From Corynebacterium humireducens NBRC 106098 = DSM 45392 (GTDB taxonomy: Bacteria; Actinomycetota; Actinomycetes; Mycobacteriales; Mycobacteriaceae), in the NCBI RefSeq assembly GCF_000819445.1, contig NZ_CP005286.1, forward strand, positions 1,922,001 through 1,986,000: 64,000 bases of DNA. Reading direction: 5' to 3'. A program made the position numbers and the translations under genes. A model generated the notes under the pieces. It ran no database searches. It was not told the origin of the DNA and saw nothing but the letters and a program-made list of their open reading frames with translations. Of the stretch, positions 43,820 to 52,339 are shown in pieces (the first letter of the stretch is position 1; every line of letters starts with the position of its first letter).

Positions 43820-44464
43820 CTAGCTGGCGGCGCCCCGGCGTGCACGTTTGGCTGCGACACGGGCCACGATGGCGTCGATACGCGCACGTTCCGTGAGGAA
43901 CGCCGGCGGGTTGTCCCCGCGCATGGAACGCGTGTACCCCGGGTAGGCGTGGGCGACGGTCTCCAGCCAGCCCTCCACCACCGTGGTCACGTGCGTGCCC
44001 ACGCGGGCGAAGAGGTGCGGCAGGCTCACGGCGTCGAGGTTGCCCGCCACCATGTCGGTCTGTGCCAGCACCCACTCGACGATCTCCCCGAGATGCTCGA
44101 CGACCAGCGCGGTGCGCCCGTCGAGTTCGGTGAAGGTGAAGAGTTCCTCGAGCGAGGCGGCGTCGAGAAGCTCCGGTTCGACGAGCCGTGAGGACGGCGA
44201 CGCCGACGCGGAGAGCACCCCGGCGCGCACGCCGGAGATGAGCGCCTGGCGCAGGCCGAGGAGTTCACCGATGATGTGGCGGGAATCGCGGCGCGCGTCG
44301 GCGAGGATCTCATCGAACTCCGCGAGGCAGTCGACGGTGAGTTCCGCGTCCCAGTCGCGGATGGCCTCGAGGAGATGCTCGATGTATTCGACGACCTCGT
44401 CGCCGATGTTGTAGATCTCCTGGGTGAGCTCGCGGTGGCGCAGCTCGGCGGCGATCTTCTGCAT
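43820..44464 (-). CDS. Conserved hypothetical helical protein
   Basis: 214 residues, no signal or membrane segment. Mostly helical: KIAAELRHRELTQEIYNIGDE, VVEHLGEIVEWVLAQTDM and a basic Arg/Ala-rich C-terminus. No family recognised. A -10 TAGAGT (44508-44503) and a G-rich ribosome site precede the ATG. Likely the first gene of the hemW transcript. Confidence 0.7.
   Translation of the reverse strand: MQKIAAELRHRELTQEIYNIGDEVVEYIEHLLEAIRDWDAELTVDCLAEFDEILADARRDSRHIIGELLGLRQALISGVRAGVLSASASPSSRLVEPELLDAASLEELFTFTELDGRTALVVEHLGEIVEWVLAQTDMVAGNLDAVSLPHLFARVGTHVTTVVEGWLETVAHAYPGYTRSMRGDNPPAFLTERARIDAIVARVAAKRARRGAAS
44159..44171 (-). repeat. GCTTCTCGACGCC word
   Basis: Exact copy in the 214-residue gene, Leu-Leu-Asp-Ala after GAG. 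Confidence 0.7.
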
Positions 44465-44545
44465 CGTAGGCTGCCCCCTGTCTTTTTCCTGGATCGAGGC
44501 TGACTCTATGACAGTTCCGTCCCAGAGTCGGTGTGACTCGCCGGA

Positions 44546-46393
44546 CTACCTCTTGTAGAGGTGTCGGATGGCGTCTGCGTAGCGCTGGGCGACGACGTTG
44601 CGCTTCACCTTCATCGTCGGGGTGAGTTCATTCTCCTCCTCCGTGAGGTCCCGGTCCAGGATGTAGAACTTCCGGATACCCTCCGCCTGGGAGACGGTGG
44701 AGTTGACGGTGTTCACGGCGTCCTGGATCTCGGCGCGCAGGGCCGGGTCCATGGCCAGGTCGGAGACGGACTTGTCCTCCGGGATGTTGCGGTTGAGCTT
44801 CCAGCGGGTGAGGGCCTCCTCGTCGAGGGTGACGAGCAGACCGATGAAGGGCTTGCCGTCGCCGACCACCATCGCCTGGGAGATGAGCGGGTGGGCGCGC
44901 AGGGAGTCCTCCATCGGGCCGGGCGAGACGTTCTTGCCGCCGGCGGTGACGATGAGGTCCTTCTTGCGGCCCGTGATGACCAGGTGGCCGGACTCGAGCA
45001 GCTCGCCGAGGTCGCCGGTGTTGTACCACCCGTCCTCCATGGACTCGGCGGTGGCCTCCTCGTTGTTCCAGTAGCCGTCGAAGAGGATGGGGCCCTTGAT
45101 GAGGATCTCGCCCTCGTCGTTGACCCGGATGCTCACCCCGCCGAGCGGACGCCCGACGGTGCCGATCTTCTGGTCCTCGAAGTCGACGGCCGCGGCGGCT
45201 GCGGTCTCGGTCAGGCCGTAGCCCTCGTAGACGGTGACGCCCAGGCCGCGGAAGAAGTGCAGCAGGTCGTGGCTCATCGCCGATCCACCGGTGATGCAGT
45301 ACTTCACGGAGTCACCGATCGCGGCGCGGATCTTGGAGTAGACCAGCTTGTCGAACACGGCGCGCCTTGCCGCCAGCATCCGCGACGGCCCCTCCGGGGT
45401 GTCCAGGGCGCGGGAGTAGGCGATGGCGGTCTTCTCCGCGCGGGCGAAGATGGCGGCCTTCGCCGGTCCCCCGTCCGCGGCGTTGGCGGCGGCGGAGTTG
45501 CGGACCTTCTCGAACACGCGGGGCACGCCGAGGATGAGGTTCGGGCGGGAGCGGGCGAACTCGACGGAGAGGGTGGAGAAGTCGGACCAGTGGTTCTGGG
45601 TGGCGCCACCGATGACCACGGCCAGCGACACCGCGCGGGAGAGCACGTGGGCCAGCGGCAGGAACGTGAGCACGCGGGTGCCCGGGACGGCGATCGCGCC
45701 GATCGGGTGGCTGAGCACGCCCCGGACCTCGGCCAGCCAGTTGCGGTGCGTGAGGCGGCAGCCCTTCGGCTTCCCCGTGGTGCCCGAGGTGTAGACGATG
45801 GAGGCCAGGCTGTCAGTGTCGGTGCGGGCGATGCGGGCGTCGATCTCCTCGGCGGGGATCTCGCGGCCCTCGAACTTCAGGGTGGCGATCGCGGAGGAGT
45901 TGATCTCCAGCACGCGGCGCAGCTGCGAGGGGGAGTCCTGCAGACGCGGGGTGCCGTCCTCGGTGAGGACGAGGTGGGAGATGAGCTCCGTGTGGTCGCG
46001 GGTCTCGGAGATGGCGAGCACCGCGCCGGAGTCCTCGATGATCCACTGCATCTGCGACAGGGAGGAGGACGGGTAGACGGGCACGCTCACGGCACCGGCC
46101 GCCCAGATGGCGAAGTCCAGGAGGGACCACTCGTAGCGGGTGTCCGAGATGAGCGCCACGCGGTCGCCGGGCTGCACGCCGGACGCCACCAGGCCCTTCG
46201 CCACCTCGTAGACCTCGGCGACGAACTCCGCAGAGGTGACGTTGACCCACTCGAAGTTGGCGGGGCGCGTGAACATGACGCCGTGCGGGTAGCGGCGCGC
46301 GGTGTCCAGCATGGCGGTGAGGCAGGTTTCGCCGGGGGCGATCTCGTAGTCGGCCGGGGTGTGGAACTCCTGCACGGGTGCGTCCTCTCGCAT
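44546..46393 (-). CDS. Long-chain acyl-CoA synthetase
   Basis: Activates fatty acids as acyl-CoA through acyl-AMP. 615 residues from the ATG at 46393; a GTG at 46375 has a better ribosome site (AGAGGA) and may be the true start. AMP-binding motif SIVYTSGTTGKPKGCRLTHRN, GYGLTETAAA, and DGWYNTGDLGELLESGHLVITGRKKDLIVTAGGKNVSPGPMED are all complete. Resembles FadD15-type enzymes of the Mycobacteriales. Divergent from malQ. Confidence 0.94.
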   Translation of the reverse strand: MREDAPVQEFHTPADYEIAPGETCLTAMLDTARRYPHGVMFTRPANFEWVNVTSAEFVAEVYEVAKGLVASGVQPGDRVALISDTRYEWSLLDFAIWAAGAVSVPVYPSSSLSQMQWIIEDSGAVLAISETRDHTELISHLVLTEDGTPRLQDSPSQLRRVLEINSSAIATLKFEGREIPAEEIDARIARTDTDSLASIVYTSGTTGKPKGCRLTHRNWLAEVRGVLSHPIGAIAVPGTRVLTFLPLAHVLSRAVSLAVVIGGATQNHWSDFSTLSVEFARSRPNLILGVPRVFEKVRNSAAANAADGGPAKAAIFARAEKTAIAYSRALDTPEGPSRMLAARRAVFDKLVYSKIRAAIGDSVKYCITGGSAMSHDLLHFFRGLGVTVYEGYGLTETAAAAAVDFEDQKIGTVGRPLGGVSIRVNDEGEILIKGPILFDGYWNNEEATAESMEDGWYNTGDLGELLESGHLVITGRKKDLIVTAGGKNVSPGPMEDSLRAHPLISQAMVVGDGKPFIGLLVTLDEEALTRWKLNRNIPEDKSVSDLAMDPALRAEIQDAVNTVNSTVSQAEGIRKFYILDRDLTEEENELTPTMKVKRNVVAQRYADAIRHLYKR

Positions 46394-46502
46394 CGGGATA
46401 CATGACGGTTTCCTCATAACGCTACCCCTGTCGTGGCGCGGGAGGGTGGCCACACCCCGCAGCTTCCAGCGGAACGACCACCGAGATGGCAGGATGTGCG
46501 GT

Positions 46503-48638
46503 GTGACTAACCAGGACGTGCTGAGAGAACTCGCGGACGCCCACGGCGTCGCCACGCGCTACACCGCCAGCGACGGGGAGGAGATCACCGTCACCGACGA
46601 CACGCTGCTCAAGACGCTGCGTGCCCTCGGCGTCGCCCTCTCCGCCGCCCCCGACGGCGAGGAGCTGCGCGCCGCCCTCGACGCCCACCGCACAGCCGAG
46701 GCGATCCGCCCGCTGCCGCCGTGCGTCGTCGCCGTCGCCGGTGACGCCCGCACCTTCAACGTGCACGTCCACGACGGCGCCCCGGCCGACATCCAGATCA
46801 TCCTCGAGGACGGTTCCGTGCGTTCCGCCCACCAGGAGGAGAACTGGAACCCGCCGGTCACCGTCGACGGTCAGCCCTGGGGCGAGGCGACGTTCCGCAT
46901 CCCGGGTGACCTGCCGCTCGGCTGGCACCGCATCACCCTGCAGTCGAACGACGCCCACCACGAGTGCGCGCTCATCATCACCCCGGCCCGCCTGTCCACC
47001 ACCGACCGCTACGTGGAGGAGCCGGTCACCGGCGTCATGGCGCAGATGTACTCGGTGCGGTCCGAGAAGTCCTGGGGCCTGGGCGACTTCCACGACATGG
47101 GGCAGCTGGCGGAGGTCCTGGCGAAGGAGGCCGGCGCCGACTTCCTGCTGGTCAACCCGATGCACGCCGCGGAGCCCTTCCCGCCGGCCGAGGACTCCCC
47201 CTACCTGCCGACGACCCGCCGCTTCATCAACCCGATCTACCTGCGCATCGAGGACATCCCGGAGATCGCGCAGCTGGACGAGGAGACCCGCGCGGACCTG
47301 CAGGAGCTCGCCGCCGAGCTGCGGGAGATGAACCGTTCCGACGAGATCATCGAACGCAACCCCGTCTACCAGGCCAAGCTCGACGTCCTCCACGAGATGC
47401 ACCACCGCGGCCGCACCCCCGAGCGGGAGGCCGCCTTCCGCGCCTACGTCGAGCGGGAGGGCCAGGGCCTGGTCGACTTCGCCTCCTGGTGCGCCCGCCG
47501 CGAGAACGAGCAGATCCATCAGCAGCGGGCCCACGGCATCGTCCCGGACATGGACGAGATGGTCGACTTCTACATGTGGCTGCAGTTCCTCTGCGACGAG
47601 CAGCTCGCCGCCGCGCAGGCCCGCGCGAAGGCCGCCGGCATGAAGATCGGCATCATGGCCGACCTCGCCGTCGGCGTGCACCCGGGTGGCGCCGACGCCC
47701 ACAACCTCGCCCCCTGGCTGGCGCCGGACGTCTCGGTGGGTGCCCCGCCGGACGGCTACAACCAGCACGGCCAGGACTGGTCCCAGCCGCCGTGGCACCC
47801 GGTGAAGCTGGCGGAGTCCGGCTACCGCCCGTGGCGCAACCTGCTGTCGACGGTGCTGCGCCACTCGGGCGGCATCCGCGTCGACCATGTCCTGGGGCTG
47901 TTCCGTCTCTTCGTCATGCCGCGCATGCAGCCGCCGACGACGGGCACCTACGTGTACTTCGACCATGAGGCACTCGTCGGCATCCTGGCGCTCGAGGCCG
48001 AGCGTGCCGGCGCCGTCGTCGTGGGCGAGGACCTGGGCACCTTCGAGCCGTGGGTGCAGGAAGTCCTGGCGGCCAAGGGTGTCATGGGCACCTCGATCCT
48101 GTGGTTCGAGGGCTCCCCCACCGTCGAGGGCCCGCGCCTGCAGCACGAGTACCGTCAGCTGGCGCTGAGCTCGGTGACCACGCACGATCTGCCGCCGACC
48201 GCCGGTTACCTGGCCGGCGAGCACATCGAGCTGCGTGAGCGTCTGGGGCTGTTCACCACCGACGCCGCCGAGGAGGACGCCGTCGACCTGGAGTGGCAGG
48301 GCGAGGTGCTCGACCGCATCCGGGAGACCGGCTGCTTCGACGGCACCCCCCTGGCGGACACCGAGTTCGAGGGGCTGGCCCGCGACGAGCGCGGCAGCAC
48401 CGGCGACCTCATGGTCGGCATCCACCGTTTCATCGCCGGCACCCCGTCGGCGCTGAGCTGCATCTCACTGGTGGACATGGTCGGTGACATCCGGGCGCAG
48501 AATCAGCCCGGCACCACCAAGGACCAGTACCCCAACTGGTGCATCCCCCTGTGCGACGCCGACGGCACCCCGGTCCTCATCGAGGACCTCGCCGACGTCG
48601 CGCTGTTCCACCGCATCGCGGAGGCCAGCGAACGCTAG
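46503..48638 (+). CDS. malQ: 4-alpha-glucanotransferase (amylomaltase)
   Basis: Transfers maltodextrin segments in maltose/glycogen use. About 711 residues from the GTG at 46503 (the ATG at 46494, three codons earlier, is an alternative). A CAGGAT seven bases upstream would fit a leaderless start. N-terminal extension of about 190 residues as in corynebacterial MalQ; GH77 core with MQPPTTGTYV, GIRVDHVLGLFRLF (nucleophile Asp), VVVGEDLGTFEPWVQ (acid/base Glu) and TTHDLPPTAGY. Its TAG overlaps the stop of the small gene on the other strand. Confidence 0.95.
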   Translation: MTNQDVLRELADAHGVATRYTASDGEEITVTDDTLLKTLRALGVALSAAPDGEELRAALDAHRTAEAIRPLPPCVVAVAGDARTFNVHVHDGAPADIQIILEDGSVRSAHQEENWNPPVTVDGQPWGEATFRIPGDLPLGWHRITLQSNDAHHECALIITPARLSTTDRYVEEPVTGVMAQMYSVRSEKSWGLGDFHDMGQLAEVLAKEAGADFLLVNPMHAAEPFPPAEDSPYLPTTRRFINPIYLRIEDIPEIAQLDEETRADLQELAAELREMNRSDEIIERNPVYQAKLDVLHEMHHRGRTPEREAAFRAYVEREGQGLVDFASWCARRENEQIHQQRAHGIVPDMDEMVDFYMWLQFLCDEQLAAAQARAKAAGMKIGIMADLAVGVHPGGADAHNLAPWLAPDVSVGAPPDGYNQHGQDWSQPPWHPVKLAESGYRPWRNLLSTVLRHSGGIRVDHVLGLFRLFVMPRMQPPTTGTYVYFDHEALVGILALEAERAGAVVVGEDLGTFEPWVQEVLAAKGVMGTSILWFEGSPTVEGPRLQHEYRQLALSSVTTHDLPPTAGYLAGEHIELRERLGLFTTDAAEEDAVDLEWQGEVLDRIRETGCFDGTPLADTEFEGLARDERGSTGDLMVGIHRFIAGTPSALSCISLVDMVGDIRAQNQPGTTKDQYPNWCIPLCDADGTPVLIEDLADVALFHRIAEASER

Positions 48639-48775
48639 ATCATGCTGATGAGCCAGGCGATGACCACGATCGCGAGGAGAACCCACAGCGACTGGGTCAC
48701 CCGCGACTGCGGGTACTTGCGCCTGGCCTTCGGCAGCTTCTGATCCTCTTTACGCAGTTCCTCGGGGTTGGCCAT
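48635..48775 (-). CDS. 46-residue single-helix membrane protein
   Basis: ATG at 48775 with AAAGGAGAA upstream. Polar basic N-terminus (MANPEELRKEDQKLPKARRK), then a hydrophobic helix (about 28-45, LWVLLAIVVIAWLISMI) at the very end. The stop shares CTAG with malQ. Strong ribosome site and clean hydrophobic design make it a real small protein. Function unknown. Confidence 0.75.
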   Translation of the reverse strand: MANPEELRKEDQKLPKARRKYPQSRVTQSLWVLLAIVVIAWLISMI

Positions 48776-48795
48776 GATTCTCCTTTGAGTGAATG

Positions 48796-48969
48796 TCAGT
48801 GGTCGCCGACGGAGGCCCGCCAGGCACGCTCAGCCGCCAGGGAGACGGTGTCGACGATCCGCACCAGCGCCACCGCCGCGACGGTGGCGACCGGAACGGC
48901 GACGCCCATCACCAGCGGGATCTGCAGCCACAACGGGGCACTGAGCAGAAACTGGGTGACGGCGTCCAT
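48796..48969 (-). CDS. 57-residue membrane protein
   Basis: ATG at 48969. One or two hydrophobic segments (about 5-20 and 21-37) and an amphipathic basic C-terminus ending VGDH. TAGATT eight bases upstream of the ATG suggests a leaderless promoter. It lies 20 bases upstream of the 46-residue gene and is likely co-transcribed with it. Confidence 0.68.
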   Translation of the reverse strand: MDAVTQFLLSAPLWLQIPLVMGVAVPVATVAAVALVRIVDTVSLAAERAWRASVGDH

Positions 48970-48977
48970 GTCGGATC

Positions 48978-48983
48978 AATCTA
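48978..48983 (-). promoter_or_regulatory. -10 box for the two small membrane proteins
   Basis: TAGATT on the minus strand, eight bases before the ATG at 48969. Confidence 0.4.
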
Positions 48984-48991
48984 CCCCAGGT

Positions 48992-51004
48992 CTAGCCGAG
49001 TTCCACCCCGGCCAGCCCACGACGGTGCAGCAGCGGGGTGACGTCCTTGTCGCGGCCACGCAGGCGTCGGAAAGCATCGGTGTAGTCCAGTGATGCGCCG
49101 CGGGAGAGGATGTGCTCGCGGAACCGCTCGCCGGCCGCCCGGCGGTCCTCCTCCCCACGGAACCAGTCGAAGCCGTCGGCGTCGAGGGCCTCCGCCCACA
49201 GGTAGGAGTAGTAGCCCGCGGAGTAGCCGCCGCCGAAGATGTGGTTGAAGTAGGTGGAGCGGTAGCGCGGTGCCAGCTCATCGACCACGAGCCCGGCCTC
49301 CTCCAGGGCCTTCTCCTCGAAGTCGCTTATCGACGTCACCTTGCCCGCCTCCTCCTCCGTCAGGGAGTGCCACGCCAGGTCGATGATGGCGGCGGCGAGG
49401 TACTCGGAGGTGGCGAAGCCCTGGCCGAACTGGCGGGCGGCGACCACGGCGTCGAGAAGCTCCCGGGGGATGACCTCGCCGGTGTCGACGTGGCGGGCGT
49501 AGTTGCGGACGATGTCCGGCTCGAAGGCCCAGTTCTCGTTGATCTGGGAGGGGAACTCGACCCAGTCGCGGGGGACGTTGGTGCCGGCGAGGGTCGGGTA
49601 GCGCACGTCGGAGAGCAGCCCGTGGAGGGCGTGGCCGAACTCGTGGAAGAGGGTGGTCACCTGGTCGATGGTCAGCAGCGGCTCGGAGCCGTCCACCGGG
49701 TGGGTGATGCCCATGACGTTGACCACCACCGGGCGGCGGTCCAGCAGGCCGGACTGGCGCACGAAAGAGCTCATCCAGGCGCCGCCCCGCTTGGAGGGGC
49801 GGGCACGGTAGTCGGTGAGCAGCAGGCCGAGGCCCGCGCCGTCGTGGTCGAGGACCTCCCACACGTCGACGCCCTCGGCGTAGCCGTGGAGGTCCTCGCG
49901 CGGGACGACGGTGATGCCGTAGAGCTGGTTCGCGGAGTGGAAGACACCGTCGACGAGCACCTGGCGCAGCGGGAAGTAGGCGGAGAGCTCGTCCTCGTCG
50001 AGGGAGAAGTCACGCTCGCGGACCTTCGCCTGCCAGTAGGGCCAGTCGGCGGCGGTGACGTCGGCGGCGGCGAGTTCACCGGCCAGCTTGCGCTCGGCGT
50101 CGGCGTTGGCGGCGGCCGCCGGGGCGAGGTCGAAGAGCAGGCGGCGGGCCGCCTCCGCGGTGCCGGCGGTCTCCTCGGCGATGACGTAGTCGGCGTGAGT
50201 GTCGTAGCCGAGGAGGCGGGCCCGCTCGGCGCGCAGACGCACCTGCTCGAGGAGGTTCTCCCGGTTGGACTCGAGGCCGCGGCGCTGGGAGGCCTCGTAG
50301 AGGCGGGCGCGGGACTCCGCGCTGTCGAGCACCAGCTGATCCGACTGGACGGTCGGCAGCTCGAGGGGGATGAGCCACCCCTCCTGCCCGGCCTCCTCGG
50401 CGGCGGCCCTCGCGGAGGCGACACGGGACTCGCTGAGGCCCGCGAGGTCGGCGGCGTCGTCGAAGAGCACGGCCAGGTCGCGGGTGTCGGCCAGCAGCTG
50501 CCGGCCGAAGGACTCGGAGAGGGAGCTCAGGCGCTGGTTGATCTCCGCCAGGCGGGCCTTGCCGGCGGCGTCCAGGCCCGCGCCGCGGCGGGTGAAACGG
50601 CGCACGAGCAGGTCGTGGAGGCGGGCGGACTCGGGGTCGGCGGGCACGGGGGCGTCGAGAAGCCGCTGGTAGAGGCCCTCATTCTGGTAGATCGCGTCGG
50701 AGTGCGCGGACAGGCGCGGAACGATCTGCGCGACGGCGGCGTCCATCTCGTCGTTCGAGTCGGTGCCCTGCAGGTTGAACAGCCAGGAGGTGACGCGGTC
50801 GAGCAGCGCACCGGAGGTCTCCAGCGCCTCGACGGTGTTCTCCCACGTCGGCTCGGCCGGGTCGGCGACGATCGCGGCGATCTCCGCGGCGTGCTCCTCC
50901 AGGGCGGTGTCGAAGGCCTCGACGGCGTGCTCGAGTCGGATGGCCCGGAAGTCGGGGAGCTCGTAGGGCAGGGTGGACGGGGCGGTCAACGGGTTGGAGG
51001 TCAT
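48992..51004 (-). CDS. M3-family zinc metallopeptidase
   Basis: 670 residues from the ATG at 51004. Zinc-binding HEFGH at 454-458 with the downstream Glu in ENWAFEP, and the typical oligopeptidase A/Dcp helices before it. No signal peptide, so a cytosolic oligopeptidase or peptidyl-dipeptidase that breaks down small peptides. TAGCAT at 51018-51013, eight bases before the ATG, is a likely leaderless promoter, overlapping the divergent promoter of the esterase gene. Confidence 0.92.
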   Translation of the reverse strand: MTSNPLTAPSTLPYELPDFRAIRLEHAVEAFDTALEEHAAEIAAIVADPAEPTWENTVEALETSGALLDRVTSWLFNLQGTDSNDEMDAAVAQIVPRLSAHSDAIYQNEGLYQRLLDAPVPADPESARLHDLLVRRFTRRGAGLDAAGKARLAEINQRLSSLSESFGRQLLADTRDLAVLFDDAADLAGLSESRVASARAAAEEAGQEGWLIPLELPTVQSDQLVLDSAESRARLYEASQRRGLESNRENLLEQVRLRAERARLLGYDTHADYVIAEETAGTAEAARRLLFDLAPAAAANADAERKLAGELAAADVTAADWPYWQAKVRERDFSLDEDELSAYFPLRQVLVDGVFHSANQLYGITVVPREDLHGYAEGVDVWEVLDHDGAGLGLLLTDYRARPSKRGGAWMSSFVRQSGLLDRRPVVVNVMGITHPVDGSEPLLTIDQVTTLFHEFGHALHGLLSDVRYPTLAGTNVPRDWVEFPSQINENWAFEPDIVRNYARHVDTGEVIPRELLDAVVAARQFGQGFATSEYLAAAIIDLAWHSLTEEEAGKVTSISDFEEKALEEAGLVVDELAPRYRSTYFNHIFGGGYSAGYYSYLWAEALDADGFDWFRGEEDRRAAGERFREHILSRGASLDYTDAFRRLRGRDKDVTPLLHRRGLAGVELG
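49448..49460 (-). repeat. GCTTCTCGACGCC word
   Basis: Exact copy in the M3 peptidase gene, Leu-Leu-Asp-Ala after GAG. Confidence 0.7.
50651..50663 (-). repeat. GCTTCTCGACGCC word
   Basis: Second exact copy in the M3 peptidase gene, Leu-Leu-Asp-Ala after CGG. Confidence 0.7.
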
Positions 51005-51012
51005 GCCTGCCG

Positions 51013-51018
51013 ATGCTA
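51013..51018 (-). promoter_or_regulatory. -10 box for M3 peptidase
   Basis: TAGCAT on the minus strand, eight bases before the ATG at 51004. It abuts the plus-strand box at 51020. Confidence 0.4.
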
Positions 51019-51019
51019 G

Positions 51020-51025
51020 TACCGT
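51020..51025 (+). promoter_or_regulatory. -10 box for esterase gene
   Basis: TACCGT ending seven bases before the ATG at 51033, a leaderless arrangement. Confidence 0.45.
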
Positions 51026-51032
51026 GGGCTTC

Positions 51033-52322
51033 ATGACCGACCATGACCGTGTGACCGTGAGCTGCCCCGCCGGCAGGATCACCGGCGTCAGCGACGGGGA
51101 GATCACCCGTTTCCACTCGATCCCCTACTCCGTCATCCCCGGCCCGTTCGAGGACGCGCGGCGTATCGGACGGACACAGGACGTCGACGCCACGAGGTAC
51201 CGTCCCGACACCATCGCCCTGTCGATCGTCACGCCCACCGGGGCCCGGGAACTGAGTGACCTCCCGGTGGTCGTCTACATCCACGGCGGGCGTTTCGAGA
51301 ACGGCACCCACGGCGACCGCCGCGCCGACGGGGCCCCCAACGCCCGCGACGGCATCATCACCGTCCACCTCGGCTACCGCACGAAGCTGCCCGGATTCGC
51401 CCGCTTCCACGACGACGAGCCCGACCGCTTCCGCGGCATCGACGACTGCCAGCTCGGCCTCGAGTGGGTGCAGCGCAACATCGAGTCCTTCGGCGGCGAC
51501 CCCACCAACGTCACCCTCGTGGGCCAGTCCGCCGGCGCCACGGTCGCACTGTGGCTGGCCCGGCGCGACCATTTCCGCGGCGCTTTCCGACGCCTCATCG
51601 CCATGTCCCCCAGCTTCCCGCGGGAGAGCTTCGAACGCCGGAAGGGATCGCTGCGGGCGGCCCTCGGACGTCCGGTGACCCGGGAGTCCCTGACGCAGCT
51701 CGCGGAGGACAAACCCGACCTCCTGCGGAGGGGGTACAACCGTTTCCGCACCATCCACGGCCTGGACATGGCGCTCGGCCCCACCGGTTTCGACGGTGCC
51801 GAACTCTCCGACATGCCCATGCTCCTCACCTGCACCCGTGACGAGCACTACGCGATGCCCGCCGGACAGAAGGTGGACGCCCGCGGCTGGGGTCCCGCGT
51901 TCGTGCGGCTGCTCGCCCGGCGGATGGGCGTGCGCGGTCCCGTGGACCGGTACCTGCAGGCCGCCCGGGAGATGGACGCCTCCCGCCTCATGGGCCGGCT
52001 CATCGGCGACGCCGCCAACCGCCGCTGGGTCTCCCAGGCCGGGGACGAGGTCCCCGGGCCGGTGTGGGTGGCGGAGTTCGTCGAGAAGGACGGACCTGCC
52101 CTGCACTGCGCGGAGATCTCCCCGATGTTCGGCCTGGCGGGCGAGGAGGCGGCCGCGGTACGTCAGCTCTTCCTCGACTTCGTGCACGGCCGGGAGCCCG
52201 ACTGGGCGGAGTACGACCAGAGCACCGGACGCGTTGTCTCCATATTTGGGTTAACGGCGAATAGCGTAGGTTTGGCTCATGACCCCCTGAGAATGGTCCG
52301 TGAGGCCTTCTCCCCCCACTGA
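51033..52322 (+). CDS. Carboxylesterase-family hydrolase
   Basis: 429 residues, alpha/beta hydrolase of the type B carboxylesterase group. Oxyanion-hole HGG at 84-86 and nucleophile elbow GQSAG (S166) after the typical QRNIESFGGDPTNVTL. An acid and a histidine are expected later; DEHYA (about 270) and a late His are candidates but not clear. No signal peptide. Followed 17 bases on by the maltokinase-like gene, likely the same transcript. Confidence 0.87.
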   Translation: MTDHDRVTVSCPAGRITGVSDGEITRFHSIPYSVIPGPFEDARRIGRTQDVDATRYRPDTIALSIVTPTGARELSDLPVVVYIHGGRFENGTHGDRRADGAPNARDGIITVHLGYRTKLPGFARFHDDEPDRFRGIDDCQLGLEWVQRNIESFGGDPTNVTLVGQSAGATVALWLARRDHFRGAFRRLIAMSPSFPRESFERRKGSLRAALGRPVTRESLTQLAEDKPDLLRRGYNRFRTIHGLDMALGPTGFDGAELSDMPMLLTCTRDEHYAMPAGQKVDARGWGPAFVRLLARRMGVRGPVDRYLQAAREMDASRLMGRLIGDAANRRWVSQAGDEVPGPVWVAEFVEKDGPALHCAEISPMFGLAGEEAAAVRQLFLDFVHGREPDWAEYDQSTGRVVSIFGLTANSVGLAHDPLRMVREAFSPH

Positions 52323-52339
52323 CGGAAGGACAAGGGCCG

